DNA of 64,000 nucleotides from Rhodoferax aquaticus (GTDB lineage Bacteria; Pseudomonadota; Gammaproteobacteria; Burkholderiales; Burkholderiaceae_C): positions 1,240,001 through 1,304,000 of the forward strand of contig NZ_CP036282.1 of assembly GCF_006974105.1 (NCBI RefSeq), written 5' to 3'. Made by a program: the position numbers and the translations under genes. Under the pieces are notes generated by a model. The model ran no database searches and was not told the origin of the DNA. It was given only the letters and a program-made list of their open reading frames with translations. The first letter of the stretch is position 1, and each line of letters starts with the position of its first letter. Shown piece by piece: positions 27,411 through 35,726 of the stretch.

Positions 27411-27579
27411 CTTCTATCTTGGGCCCTTACGCTACATCTTGCAGTGACAAATAGTAAGGCAATGGACCTCTTTTTTACGCATTGAATTGGTGTGCGGGTT
27501 GGACGCCGCTTTTGCGCCGATCAATTCCCTGAGAAGGTCCGCACAGAGTCGTTGGCCGCGCCTTCAATTAGGATCAATC

Positions 27580-28323
27580 TCAACCACACACCTCGCACAT
27601 CCTGTTGCGCGGAATATGCAACGCGTGCCACTCCATATGCTTAGCGTTGAGCATCAGTAGTTTGCCGCTCAACAAATCCCCGACTCGTGTGATGACCTTG
27701 AGCGCTTCGGCTGCTTGTGTCGCGCCAACAATCCCAACCAATGGTGCAAAGACCCCCATCGTCGCGCATTGGGCTTCTTCTGGTGGTGTGTCTTGCGGGT
27801 AGATGCATGCGTAGCAGGGGCTTCGCTCGTTACGTGCATCAAAAGTAGTGATTTGCCCATCGAATTGCACTGCAGCACCCGAAACTAAAGGGATTTTGTG
27901 CTTCACGCAAGCCTCGTTGATGGCTTGTCGGGTTGTGAAGTTGTCACAGCAGTCCAGAACGACATCAGCCTGAGGAACCAAGGCATCCAACAGTGTTGTA
28001 TCGGCACGTTGCGTATGCGTGCGAACCATCGTATTGGGGTTGAGTGCACTCAAGCATGCGTGCGCAGAGCTTACTTTGGACGTGCCGACGCTTGCCGTGT
28101 GGTGGGCAATCTGGCGTTGCAGATTGGTCAGGTCAACGGTGTCGTGATCCACCAAAGTAATGGTTCCTACGCCAGCGCACGCAAGGTACATGGCTGCAGG
28201 TGAGCCTAGCCCCCCAGCGCCAATGACTAGGGCATGGCTAGCCAAGATGCGCTCCTGGCCTTCAATACCGATCTCGTTGAGCAGGATATGCCGCGAGTAA
28301 CGCAGCAGTTCGTCGTCCTGCAT
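27580..28323 (-). CDS. moeB: ThiF/MoeB-type adenylyltransferase
   Basis: This 247-residue E1-like enzyme adenylates the C terminus of a ubiquitin-like sulfur carrier (MoaD or ThiS). It has the nucleotide loop VIGAGGLGSPAAMYLACAGVG near residue 34, the DHDTVDLTNLQRQ motif near 62, and DNFTTRQAINEAC near 126. Two CxxC pairs (SPCYACIYP and the extreme C-terminal MCEVCG) form the structural zinc site. MoeB versus ThiF cannot be separated by eye. Burkholderiales usually carry this copy behind ctpA, and the gene begins 7 bp after the ctpA stop. Confidence 0.85.
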   Translation of the reverse strand: MQDDELLRYSRHILLNEIGIEGQERILASHALVIGAGGLGSPAAMYLACAGVGTITLVDHDTVDLTNLQRQIAHHTASVGTSKVSSAHACLSALNPNTMVRTHTQRADTTLLDALVPQADVVLDCCDNFTTRQAINEACVKHKIPLVSGAAVQFDGQITTFDARNERSPCYACIYPQDTPPEEAQCATMGVFAPLVGIVGATQAAEALKVITRVGDLLSGKLLMLNAKHMEWHALHIPRNRMCEVCG

Positions 28324-28330
28324 GATGGGC

Positions 28331-29791
28331 CTAGTTGTCCTTCTTCTCTTCCTTGCGTTCTACAAGCGTCTTGCTCACCAGCACAGGTTTTCCCTTGAGT
28401 TGGTTGAGTGCTTGGGTCAACTGAAAATCTTTGTCTGAACCAAACTCTGGCGGGCGACGCTCAGCGACTGGTTTTTTCATCTCATCTTCTAGGCGTTTCA
28501 GTGCTTCTTCGCGGGCTTTTTCGTGTGCAGGATCTTTGACTTCTTCTCCTTGTCCACTAGCCAGATGCTTCTCTAAGTCTGCCTCGCGCGTGCGCAATGC
28601 GGCAAAGGGACTGCCTTCAGGCGTTTCGTCCACCATCACGTCGGGAATAATCCCTTTGGCCTGAATGGATTTTCCACTCGGCGTGTAGTAGCGTGCCGTG
28701 GTAATTTTTAAGCCAGTTGTTGGGCAGCTGTCCAAGCTATAGCGTGCATCTAGGCAACGCAGCGTTTGGACGGAACCTTTGCCAAATGTTTGACTGCCCA
28801 TCAGTTTTCCACGGTTGTGGTCTTGCAAAGCGCCCGCCACAATTTCACTGGCGGAGGCCGACCCCTCATTGACCAACACAACCAGAGGTACCTTTTTAAT
28901 GCCCGGTGGCAAAGACTTGAGGGGGTCAGACCCACTGCGTCGGCGGTAGTCTTGCGGAGTTGCCTTAAGCACCTGTTTGCTTTCAGGTGTTTGTCCATTA
29001 GTCGACACCACGGTGACGTTTTCTGGAAGGAAGGCCGCGGAAACCGCAACCGCTGCGTCCAACAATCCACCTGGGTCATTGCGCAAGTCCAATACCAAAC
29101 CTTTCATGTTTGGGTCTTGGGTATACATCTCGTTGAGCTTGGCCGCAAAGTCATCCACTGTGCGCTCTTGGAACTGGCTGATACGAATCCAACCGTAGCC
29201 CGGCTCTACCACCTTGCCTCGAACTGACTTTTGCTTGATCTCTTCACGCACAATGGTCACGGGGAAGGTGCGATTTTCTTCCTTGCGGAATATGGTCAGC
29301 AAAACCTTGGTATCAGGCTCGCCGCGCATGCGCTTAACAGCCTCGTTCAGGGTCAAGCCCTTGACCGCAGTGTCGTCAATCTTGGTGATCAGGTCATTGG
29401 GCTTTAGCCCAGCGCGAAAAGCAGGGGAGCCTTCAATGGGCGATACCACCTTCACCAAGCCGTCCTCTTGGGTGATCTCAATTCCCACGCCAACAAACTT
29501 GCCAGCGGTTCCTTCTTTGAATTCTTTCAAAGATTTTTTGTCGAAATACTGAGAATGGGGATCTAAGCTGGACACCATGCCAGAGATGGCATCGGTGATC
29601 ATTTTTTTCTCATCGACGGGCTCAACGTAATCGCTCTTGATCATGCCGAACACCGCTGCAAGCTGCTGCAGCTCTTCAAGCGGCAGCGGTTCGAGAGTGC
29701 CGCGGGCAACGGTTTGCAATGAAACCGTAGTGAGTGCGCCTGCCAAAGCGCCCAAGGCAATCCAACCGGTGATCTTTAGTTTGTGACCCAT
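28331..29791 (-). CDS. ctpA: C-terminal processing peptidase (S41 family)
   Basis: This 486-residue S41 protease cleaves periplasmic proteins near their C termini. An N-terminal membrane anchor or signal (KITGWIALGALAGALTTVSLQ) leads to a helical region. A PDZ domain follows (GIEITQEDGLVKVVSPIEGSPAFRAGLKPNDLI near residue 103). The catalytic domain has the Ser in NEGSASASEIVAGALQD near 312 and the Lys in GSQTFGKGSVQTL near 337. A charged tail (about 400-486) ends in KEEKKDN. The gene order gpmA-ctpA-moeB is usual for the group. Confidence 0.94.
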   Translation of the reverse strand: MGHKLKITGWIALGALAGALTTVSLQTVARGTLEPLPLEELQQLAAVFGMIKSDYVEPVDEKKMITDAISGMVSSLDPHSQYFDKKSLKEFKEGTAGKFVGVGIEITQEDGLVKVVSPIEGSPAFRAGLKPNDLITKIDDTAVKGLTLNEAVKRMRGEPDTKVLLTIFRKEENRTFPVTIVREEIKQKSVRGKVVEPGYGWIRISQFQERTVDDFAAKLNEMYTQDPNMKGLVLDLRNDPGGLLDAAVAVSAAFLPENVTVVSTNGQTPESKQVLKATPQDYRRRSGSDPLKSLPPGIKKVPLVVLVNEGSASASEIVAGALQDHNRGKLMGSQTFGKGSVQTLRCLDARYSLDSCPTTGLKITTARYYTPSGKSIQAKGIIPDVMVDETPEGSPFAALRTREADLEKHLASGQGEEVKDPAHEKAREEALKRLEDEMKKPVAERRPPEFGSDKDFQLTQALNQLKGKPVLVSKTLVERKEEKKDN

Positions 29792-29897
29792 AAATTATCC
29801 TGTGCGTCGGCAATATACACCTTGGAGGGACGCATTCGTGGCAAGTTCCCCGCGAATAGTGCCTTAACTGGCGTATTGGCGGGATTTAGGGCGCAAT

Positions 29898-30641
29898 TTA
29901 GGCTTTGCCTTGGGATGCCACGGCCGCAGCCGCTTGTGCCGCAGCCTCCGCGTCGCCTAGGTAGTAGTGACGGATAGGACCCAATTGGGCATCCAGCTCG
30001 TACACCAAGGGAATGCCGTTGGGGATGTTGAGGCCCACAATGTCGTCGTCAGAGATATTGTCAAGGTACTTCACTAGAGCGCGAATGGAGTTGCCATGGG
30101 CCGCGACCACAATACGCTTACCTGCCAAAATGGCTGGGGCCATCGATTCGTTCCAAAACGGCATGACGCGCGCTACGGTGTCTTTCAGACATTCGGTCAG
30201 CGGCACTTGGTCTGCCTGAAGCTTGGCATAACGCAGGTCGCCACGCTCGCAGCGGGGATCTGTGGCTTCCAGCGCGGGCGGCGGCGTGTCATAGCTGCGG
30301 CGCCATACCAACACCTGCTCGTCGCCGTATTTCTTGGCTGTATCGCCTTTGTTGAGGCCTTGTAGTGCCCCGTAATGGCGCTCATTGAGGCGCCAGCTAT
30401 GTACGACCGGTAGCCAAGTACGGTCCATCTCGTCCAGGCAGTGCCACAGGGTGCGGGTCGCGCGCTTGAGCACGCTGGTGTACGCCACGTCAAACTCATA
30501 GCCGTCGGCCTTCAGCAAACGCCCCGCGTTTTTGGCTTGGTCAATACCGGTCGCCGTTAAATCAACGTCAGTCCATCCGGTGAAGCGGTTTTCCAAATTC
30601 CAAGTGGATTCGCCGTGGCGAACAAGAACTAGTTTGTACAT
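29898..30641 (-). CDS. gpmA: 2,3-Bisphosphoglycerate-dependent phosphoglycerate mutase
   Basis: GpmA interconverts 3- and 2-phosphoglycerate in glycolysis and gluconeogenesis. From ATG 30641 the 247-residue protein begins [25 protein letters not shown], with the phospho-acceptor His in [16 protein letters not shown] near residue 88 and [16 protein letters not shown] near 181 complete the active site. Residues encoded upstream to 30698 are not conserved-looking, so the internal ATG is chosen. The Ala-rich tail after YYLGDAEA is a small lineage-specific extension. It is divergent from the rhodanese gene. Confidence 0.96.
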   Translation of the reverse strand: MYKLVLVRHGESTWNLENRFTGWTDVDLTATGIDQAKNAGRLLKADGYEFDVAYTSVLKRATRTLWHCLDEMDRTWLPVVHSWRLNERHYGALQGLNKGDTAKKYGDEQVLVWRRSYDTPPPALEATDPRCERGDLRYAKLQADQVPLTECLKDTVARVMPFWNESMAPAILAGKRIVVAAHGNSIRALVKYLDNISDDDIVGLNIPNGIPLVYELDAQLGPIRHYYLGDAEAAAQAAAAVASQGKA

Positions 30642-30753
30642 GGCAGTGAACTCAGTGCGGGCGTTTGTGCCGAGAGCGGCGAAAGAATAGTTCTGCATTC
30701 TAAAATGCGAGACTGGCGTTTATGCCGCCGTTGCGTAACTAACAAGGAACAAA

Positions 30754-31161
30754 GTGAAATTTATTATCGATAACTGGATGCTGATTGCGATCGCCATCGC
30801 CTCGGGCTCTATGCTTTTGTGGCCTGTCTTGCAAGGGGCTGCAGTGTCAGGCGTGAGCCCTGACGGCGCTGTTCGCTTGATGAACCACGAAAAAGCCGTC
30901 GTCATTGACATCCGAGAGTCGTCAGAATTCGCCGCCGGTCACATTGGTGCCGCCAAGAGCGTTCCGCTCGCGGACCTTGAAGCGAAGTTAGGCGGAACTG
31001 TGAAGAACAAAAACCTACCGCTGATCTTGGTATGCCAATCCGGTACCACCTCAGCCCGCGCAGTCTCTCTGGCCAAAAAGCTGGGTTACGAGCAGGCGCA
31101 GTCTTTGGCTGGGGGATTGGCTGCTTGGAAAACAGCCAGCTTGCCCGTTGAAAAGTCCTGA
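30754..31161 (+). CDS. Membrane-anchored rhodanese-like protein
   Basis: This 135-residue protein has an N-terminal membrane helix (WMLIAIAIASGSMLLWPVLQ) followed by a single rhodanese domain. The substrate-loop cysteine is in LILVCQSGTTSARAVSLAKK near residue 92, and VIDIRESSEFAAGHIGAAKSVPL near 50 is the usual CH2A motif. It probably carries persulfide sulfur at the membrane. Translation begins with GTG at 30754, preceded by aaggaac. It leads the rhodanese-grxC-secB-gpsA cluster, a standard Burkholderiales arrangement. Confidence 0.88.
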   Translation: MKFIIDNWMLIAIAIASGSMLLWPVLQGAAVSGVSPDGAVRLMNHEKAVVIDIRESSEFAAGHIGAAKSVPLADLEAKLGGTVKNKNLPLILVCQSGTTSARAVSLAKKLGYEQAQSLAGGLAAWKTASLPVEKS

Positions 31162-31192
31162 TTGCACACCAAGTAGCAAAAAAAGGAACTCT

Positions 31193-31453
31193 ATGCAAGC
31201 CGTCAAGATGTACACCACAGCCGTTTGCCCCTACTGCGTGCAAGCCAAGCGCATTCTCAAATCCAAGGGCGTAGACCACATCGAGGAAATTCGCATCGAT
31301 GCGGACCCCGCCCAGCGCATGAAAATGATGGAAGTGACGGGTCGGCGCACCGTGCCACAGATTTTTATTGGCGACACCCATGTAGGTGGGTGCGATGACC
31401 TAATGGCCTTGGACAGCCAAGGCGGCTTGGTGCCTCTGCTTCAAAGCGCTTGA
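31193..31453 (+). CDS. grxC: Glutaredoxin 3
   Basis: This is an 86-residue dithiol glutaredoxin that reduces disulfides with glutathione. The active site is CPYC (YTTAVCPYCVQAKRIL, Cys11 and Cys14). The cis-Pro stretch is RRTVPQIFIGDTHVGGCDDL near residue 50. The start at 31193 follows an aaggaac site. An upstream in-frame ATG at 31148 would overlap the rhodanese gene and add an unlikely leader. A terminator lies downstream. Confidence 0.95.
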   Translation: MQAVKMYTTAVCPYCVQAKRILKSKGVDHIEEIRIDADPAQRMKMMEVTGRRTVPQIFIGDTHVGGCDDLMALDSQGGLVPLLQSA

Positions 31454-31518
31454 ATGCTGCAGTGCAGCTCCCAGCGGGCACTGACAAGCCTGACATAATT
31501 CCTGCGTTTTACCTTACC

Positions 31519-31553
31519 AGCCCGTTCGCTGTGTGCGTGACGGGCTTTGTTTT
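31519..31553 (+). terminator. Rho-independent terminator between grxC and secB
   Basis: A 7-bp stem agcccgt/acgggct with a 14-base loop is followed by ttgtttt. The secB ribosome-binding region follows immediately. Confidence 0.7.
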
Positions 31554-31572
31554 ACTTTGAAAGACTTTTCCC

Positions 31573-32025
31573 ATGGCTGATCAAGATCCCGTATTCCAAA
31601 TCCAACGCGTGTACCTCAAAGAAGCGTCTTTGGAGCAACCGAACTCACCAGGCATTTTGTTGGAGCAAGAGCAGCCTGCTGTGGACATTCAATTGGGTGT
31701 TGAAGGCACGCCGGTCGCTGAGGGAATTTTTGAAGTGTGTGTCACTGCGACCGTGCAGACAAAAATCAAAGACAAAACCGTGTTCTTGGTGGAAGCAAAG
31801 CAAGCCGGTATTTTTGAGATTCGTAACTTGCCACAAGAGCAATTGGGACAGATCTTGGGCATCGCTTGTCCGCAAATTGTGTATCCCTACTTGCGCGGCA
31901 ACGTGGCTGACCTGATCCAGCGCGGCGGCTTCCCGCCGGTGCACCTGTCAGAAATCAACTTCCAGGCCATGTACGAGCAACAGCAAGCAGATGCAGCCGC
32001 AGCAGCGGGAAGCTTGCCACAGTAG
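31573..32025 (+). CDS. secB: Protein-export chaperone SecB
   Basis: SecB keeps preproteins unfolded and hands them to SecA. The 150-residue protein starts [24 protein letters not shown]. It contains the conserved [36 protein letters not shown] (about 76-112) and [20 protein letters not shown] (about 116-136), ending in a short Ala/Gln tail. Length and motifs are typical of the tetrameric chaperone. It lies between grxC and gpsA. Confidence 0.97.
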   Translation: MADQDPVFQIQRVYLKEASLEQPNSPGILLEQEQPAVDIQLGVEGTPVAEGIFEVCVTATVQTKIKDKTVFLVEAKQAGIFEIRNLPQEQLGQILGIACPQIVYPYLRGNVADLIQRGGFPPVHLSEINFQAMYEQQQADAAAAAGSLPQ

Positions 32026-32073
32026 CTTGAAGCAAAACATGCTCAGGCGCTCTTGGGTATTGCACATTTAGCT

Positions 32074-33090
32074 ATGAAAATCATAGTGTTGGGTGCCGGG
32101 GCATGGGGTACCGCCTTGGCGGTGAGCGCTTGCACCAATGCCCGCGTCGGGCATGAGGTCACACTCTGGGCCAGGGATGCTGGGCAGATTGACGCTATGT
32201 CTCACCAAGGTGTAAATGCGCGGTACTTGCCAACTGTCGAGTTGCCTTCGAATTTGTCATTGAGTGCGGCCCCGTTGGCGCTGCTTGGACAAGATCTGCT
32301 GGGTTACGACTTGGTGGTGCTGGCCTGTCCCATGGCGGGCTTGCGGGGGCTTCTTTCCCAAGTGAATGGTGTGAAAGCGCCGGTCGCCTGGCTGTGCAAA
32401 GGTTTTGAGTCTGGGTCCGCTGCGGCAGACGGACTCATGGGCCATGAGATTCTGTCGCAAGTTGCCCCGGGTCTAGCTGCGGGAGTGTTGAGTGGGCCTA
32501 GCTTTGCGCTTGAAGTGGCCCAATCCAAACCTACGGCTTTGGTGGCAGCCAGTTCTGACCTAAGGGTTCGGGACACCTTGGTCGCTGCGTTTCACAGCGC
32601 TAGTCTGCGGGTCTATGCCAATGATGATGTCGTGGGCGTCGAAGTGGGGGGCGGGGTGAAAAACGTACTGGCGATTGCCACTGGCCTATGTGATGGCTTG
32701 AACCTCGGGCTTAATGCGCGCGCAGCGCTGATCACCCGTGGTCTGGCAGAGATGACGCGCTTAGGCGTGGCTCTGGGAGCCCGCGCGGAGACGTTTATGG
32801 GCTTAAGTGGCTTAGGCGATTTGGTGCTAACCGCTACAGGCGATTTATCGCGCAACCGACGTGTGGGTTTTGCTTTGTCTCAAGGCCAAACCTTAGCGCA
32901 GGCCGTCGCGTCTTTGGGTCATGTGGCGGAGGGGGTCTACAGCGCGCGTACTGTTGTTCAGCGCGCCCGCACTTTGGGTGTAGAGATGCCGATCTCTCAA
33001 TGTGTTGTAGATCTGCTGGATGGAAAAATTGGGGCAACCCAAGCGGTGACCCAATTGATGGGGCGTGGTCCCGCTGCAGAGGGGCTTTAA
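32074..33090 (+). CDS. gpsA: Glycerol-3-phosphate dehydrogenase [NAD(P)+]
   Basis: GpsA reduces dihydroxyacetone phosphate to sn-glycerol-3-phosphate for phospholipid synthesis. From ATG 32074 the 338-residue protein begins [21 protein letters not shown] with the Rossmann GxGxxG. It has the catalytic Lys in [23 protein letters not shown] near residue 195, [20 protein letters not shown] near 253 and EGVYSARTV near 290. The frame upstream reaches only a TTG at 32053. It converges on cphA across a hairpin. Confidence 0.96.
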   Translation: MKIIVLGAGAWGTALAVSACTNARVGHEVTLWARDAGQIDAMSHQGVNARYLPTVELPSNLSLSAAPLALLGQDLLGYDLVVLACPMAGLRGLLSQVNGVKAPVAWLCKGFESGSAAADGLMGHEILSQVAPGLAAGVLSGPSFALEVAQSKPTALVAASSDLRVRDTLVAAFHSASLRVYANDDVVGVEVGGGVKNVLAIATGLCDGLNLGLNARAALITRGLAEMTRLGVALGARAETFMGLSGLGDLVLTATGDLSRNRRVGFALSQGQTLAQAVASLGHVAEGVYSARTVVQRARTLGVEMPISQCVVDLLDGKIGATQAVTQLMGRGPAAEGL

Positions 33091-33105
33091 GCGTAATGCC
33101 CGACA

Positions 33106-33138
33106 GGGCAAGGCAGCCCTTCAAGTGCTGCCTTGCCT
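33106..33138. terminator. Bidirectional hairpin between gpsA and cphA
   Basis: A perfect 10-bp stem (ggcaaggcag / ctgccttgcc) with an 11-base loop lies between the two convergent stop codons. The T-tract is weak on both strands, so it is a probable but not strong terminator. Confidence 0.55.
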
Positions 33139-33148
33139 CTTCGAACCA

Positions 33149-35719
33149 TTACCCAGCTTGGACTTTGTTGGCGATGTAGGCCATTGCTTCTTCCACTTGG
33201 TCTACCAAGATGAGGCAGAGTTCGCCTTCTTGGAGCGCATCCATCGCGGTGTCAATCGCAACAAACTCGCCGCGTATCTCCACCACGTGCTGGGTGCGTT
33301 TCGCGTTGGCGAGACCTTGGCGCAGCAGCGCTATCACTTCGCCGTCTTGCCGGCCGCGCTGGCATTGGTCTTCAAACAACACCACGCTGTCAAATGCATC
33401 GCCTAGGATTTCGGTTTGCTGGCGGATGTCTTGGTCGCGCCGGTCACCCGCGCCACTGATGACGACGGTGCGCTTTTTCGCAGCCATGGCTTCTACCGCA
33501 CTCACCAGGGCCAACATGGCATCTGGGTTATGCCCATAGTCTGCAATCACGGTAGCGCCGCGGTGGGCAAACATGTTAAATCGCCCCAAAGCATTGTCGT
33601 TGTCGTTAGAGAAGTTGGCCAAACCTTGGCGAATCGTCTCCCACGGTACATTCAAGGCCCAAGCAGCCGCTACGGAGGCCATGACGTTTTCAACTTGGAA
33701 GCCAATGGCTCCACCCATGGTGACAGGTATGTCCGCCAAAGGGATGGTCTGCAGCACCTCTTTGTTGGAGGCGAAAAGGTGCCCGTTTTCGATGTAGACC
33801 ACGCCATGCCCTTGCGCACGATGCGTGGTCATCACCGGATTGAACTTGTCTGCCGCAAAGAAAATGACCTCGCCTTTGCACTTGCCTGCCATGGTTGCCA
33901 CGATAGGGTCGGCGGCGTTGAGCACCGCAGTTCCCGTGCTTCCTAGGTTTTGCACAATGACACGCTTAAGCACCGCGAGCTCATTGACCGTGGTGATGTA
34001 GTTCAGCCCCAGATGGTCTCCGCTCCCAATATTGGTGACCACCGCCACGTCGCAGCGGTCAAACGCCAGACCTTCTCTCAAAATGCCGCCGCGTGCCGTT
34101 TCCAAGACCGCTGCATCTACATCTGGATGTAGCAAGACACTGCGCGCGCTCTTGGGGCCGCTGCAATCCCCAGTGTCGATGCAGTCTGACCCTACATAGA
34201 CGCCGTCGGTGTTGGTCATGCCAACACACAGCCCTTGCTGAGCCAATAGGTGTGAAATCAGGCGCACCGTAGTAGTTTTGCCGTTCGTACCCGTGACAGC
34301 CACCACCGGAATGCGCCCCGTGTCTCCGTTTTTGAACAACGTGGAAATAATGGCTTCGCCCACAGCACGGCCTTTGCCAAAGGATGGGGCCAAATGCATG
34401 CGCAAGCCCGGGGCGGCATTGACTTCCACAATGCCACCGCCCAGTTCTTCTATCGGGCGCAAGATGCTGTCGCAGACCAAGTCCACGCCACAAATGTCCA
34501 AGCCAACCATGTGGGCCGCAGCCACCGCGCGCGCAGCGACATCGGGATGCACATCGTCCGTAACATCGGTGGCTGAGCCCCCGGTCGACAAGTTGGCGTT
34601 GTTGCGTAGGTTCACGCGCTGGCCCTTGGCAGGCACATCGTCGGCTCCGAAGCCCTGTGCGCGCAAGCACCCGTGCGCTATTTCATCAAACCTGATTTTG
34701 GTGAGCGACGTGGAGTGTCCCGAGCCTCTGCGTGGGTCTAGGTTCACTTGGTCTACCAGTTGCGCGATGGTGTGCACCCCGTCCCCCACCACCTTCGGAG
34801 GGTCGCGTCGCGCTGCGGCGACCAGTTTGTCGCCGACCACCAGCAGTCGAAAGTCATTGCCAAGCATGTACTTTTCGACCAACACATCGTCGCGAAACTC
34901 GGTGGCCACTGCATACGCTTTGAGCAGCTGCTCTTTGTCCGTGATGTTGACGGTGACGCCCTTGCCTTGGTTTCCGTCGAGTGGTTTGACGACGACGGGA
35001 AGCCCGATTTCTTGGGCTGCTGCCCATGCGTCTTCCGGGTCACTGACAGCACGCCCTTGCGGGACGGGAACTCCTGCCGCTGCCAGTAGTTTCTTGGTCA
35101 GTTCTTTGTCTTGGGCAATGGCCTCTGCAATGGCGCTCGTGCGGTCAATTTCCGCAGCTTGGATACGCCTTTGCTTGCTGCCCCAGCCAAAACGCACCAT
35201 GCTGCCTTCGGTCATGCGGCTGTAGGGAATGCCGCGTGCCACTGCCGCGTTGACAATGCACCCGGTGCTCGGTCCAAGGCGAACATCTTCGTCCAAGTCA
35301 CGCAGCTGCGCCAGCGCGTTCGCCAGGTCAAAGGGTGTGTTGTCGAGTGCGCTTTGGCACAGGGCTTGCGCAAGCTCCATAGCGAGCTTGCCGACTTCTT
35401 CTTCGGAGTACTCCACCACCACTTGGTAGACATCCGCGTCCACGGTTTGTGTGGTGCAGCTAAAAGTGACGGGGCAGCCTGCTTGGGCTTGTAGGCCCAG
35501 TGCTGCATGCTCGAGAACGTGGGCGAGGGTGATTCGGTCGTTATGGCCCGTCGGTTGAAAGGCGTTGATCTCTGGAAACCGAGCCCGCAGACGTGCCTCA
35601 AACCCGGGGATGAGGTTGATGTCTCGCTCCTGTGCATTGCATGAGACAACGGACTGGATGGCCGTGTGGTGGCTCCAAAGATTGGGGCCGCGCAAAGCTC
35701 TGATGCGTGTAACTTCCAT
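33149..35719 (-). CDS. cphA: Cyanophycin synthetase
   Basis: CphA makes cyanophycin (multi-L-arginyl-poly-L-aspartate), a nitrogen reserve, using ATP. From ATG 35719 (MEVTRIRALRGPNLWSHHTAI) it has 856 residues. An N-terminal domain (1-160) is followed by an ATP-grasp domain with VVVKPLDGNQGKGVTVNI near 240 and EVNAAPGLRMHLAPS near 440. The central Mur-ligase domain carries an intact P-loop VTGTNGKTTTVRL near 476 and LETARGGILREGLAFD near 540. The C-terminal Mur domain has RFNMFAHRGATVIADYGHNPDAML near 722. All regions of a functional enzyme are present. It starts 7 bp after the stop of cphA'. Confidence 0.95.
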   Translation of the reverse strand: MEVTRIRALRGPNLWSHHTAIQSVVSCNAQERDINLIPGFEARLRARFPEINAFQPTGHNDRITLAHVLEHAALGLQAQAGCPVTFSCTTQTVDADVYQVVVEYSEEEVGKLAMELAQALCQSALDNTPFDLANALAQLRDLDEDVRLGPSTGCIVNAAVARGIPYSRMTEGSMVRFGWGSKQRRIQAAEIDRTSAIAEAIAQDKELTKKLLAAAGVPVPQGRAVSDPEDAWAAAQEIGLPVVVKPLDGNQGKGVTVNITDKEQLLKAYAVATEFRDDVLVEKYMLGNDFRLLVVGDKLVAAARRDPPKVVGDGVHTIAQLVDQVNLDPRRGSGHSTSLTKIRFDEIAHGCLRAQGFGADDVPAKGQRVNLRNNANLSTGGSATDVTDDVHPDVAARAVAAAHMVGLDICGVDLVCDSILRPIEELGGGIVEVNAAPGLRMHLAPSFGKGRAVGEAIISTLFKNGDTGRIPVVAVTGTNGKTTTVRLISHLLAQQGLCVGMTNTDGVYVGSDCIDTGDCSGPKSARSVLLHPDVDAAVLETARGGILREGLAFDRCDVAVVTNIGSGDHLGLNYITTVNELAVLKRVIVQNLGSTGTAVLNAADPIVATMAGKCKGEVIFFAADKFNPVMTTHRAQGHGVVYIENGHLFASNKEVLQTIPLADIPVTMGGAIGFQVENVMASVAAAWALNVPWETIRQGLANFSNDNDNALGRFNMFAHRGATVIADYGHNPDAMLALVSAVEAMAAKKRTVVISGAGDRRDQDIRQQTEILGDAFDSVVLFEDQCQRGRQDGEVIALLRQGLANAKRTQHVVEIRGEFVAIDTAMDALQEGELCLILVDQVEEAMAYIANKVQAG

Positions 35720-35726
35720 GGTGGTA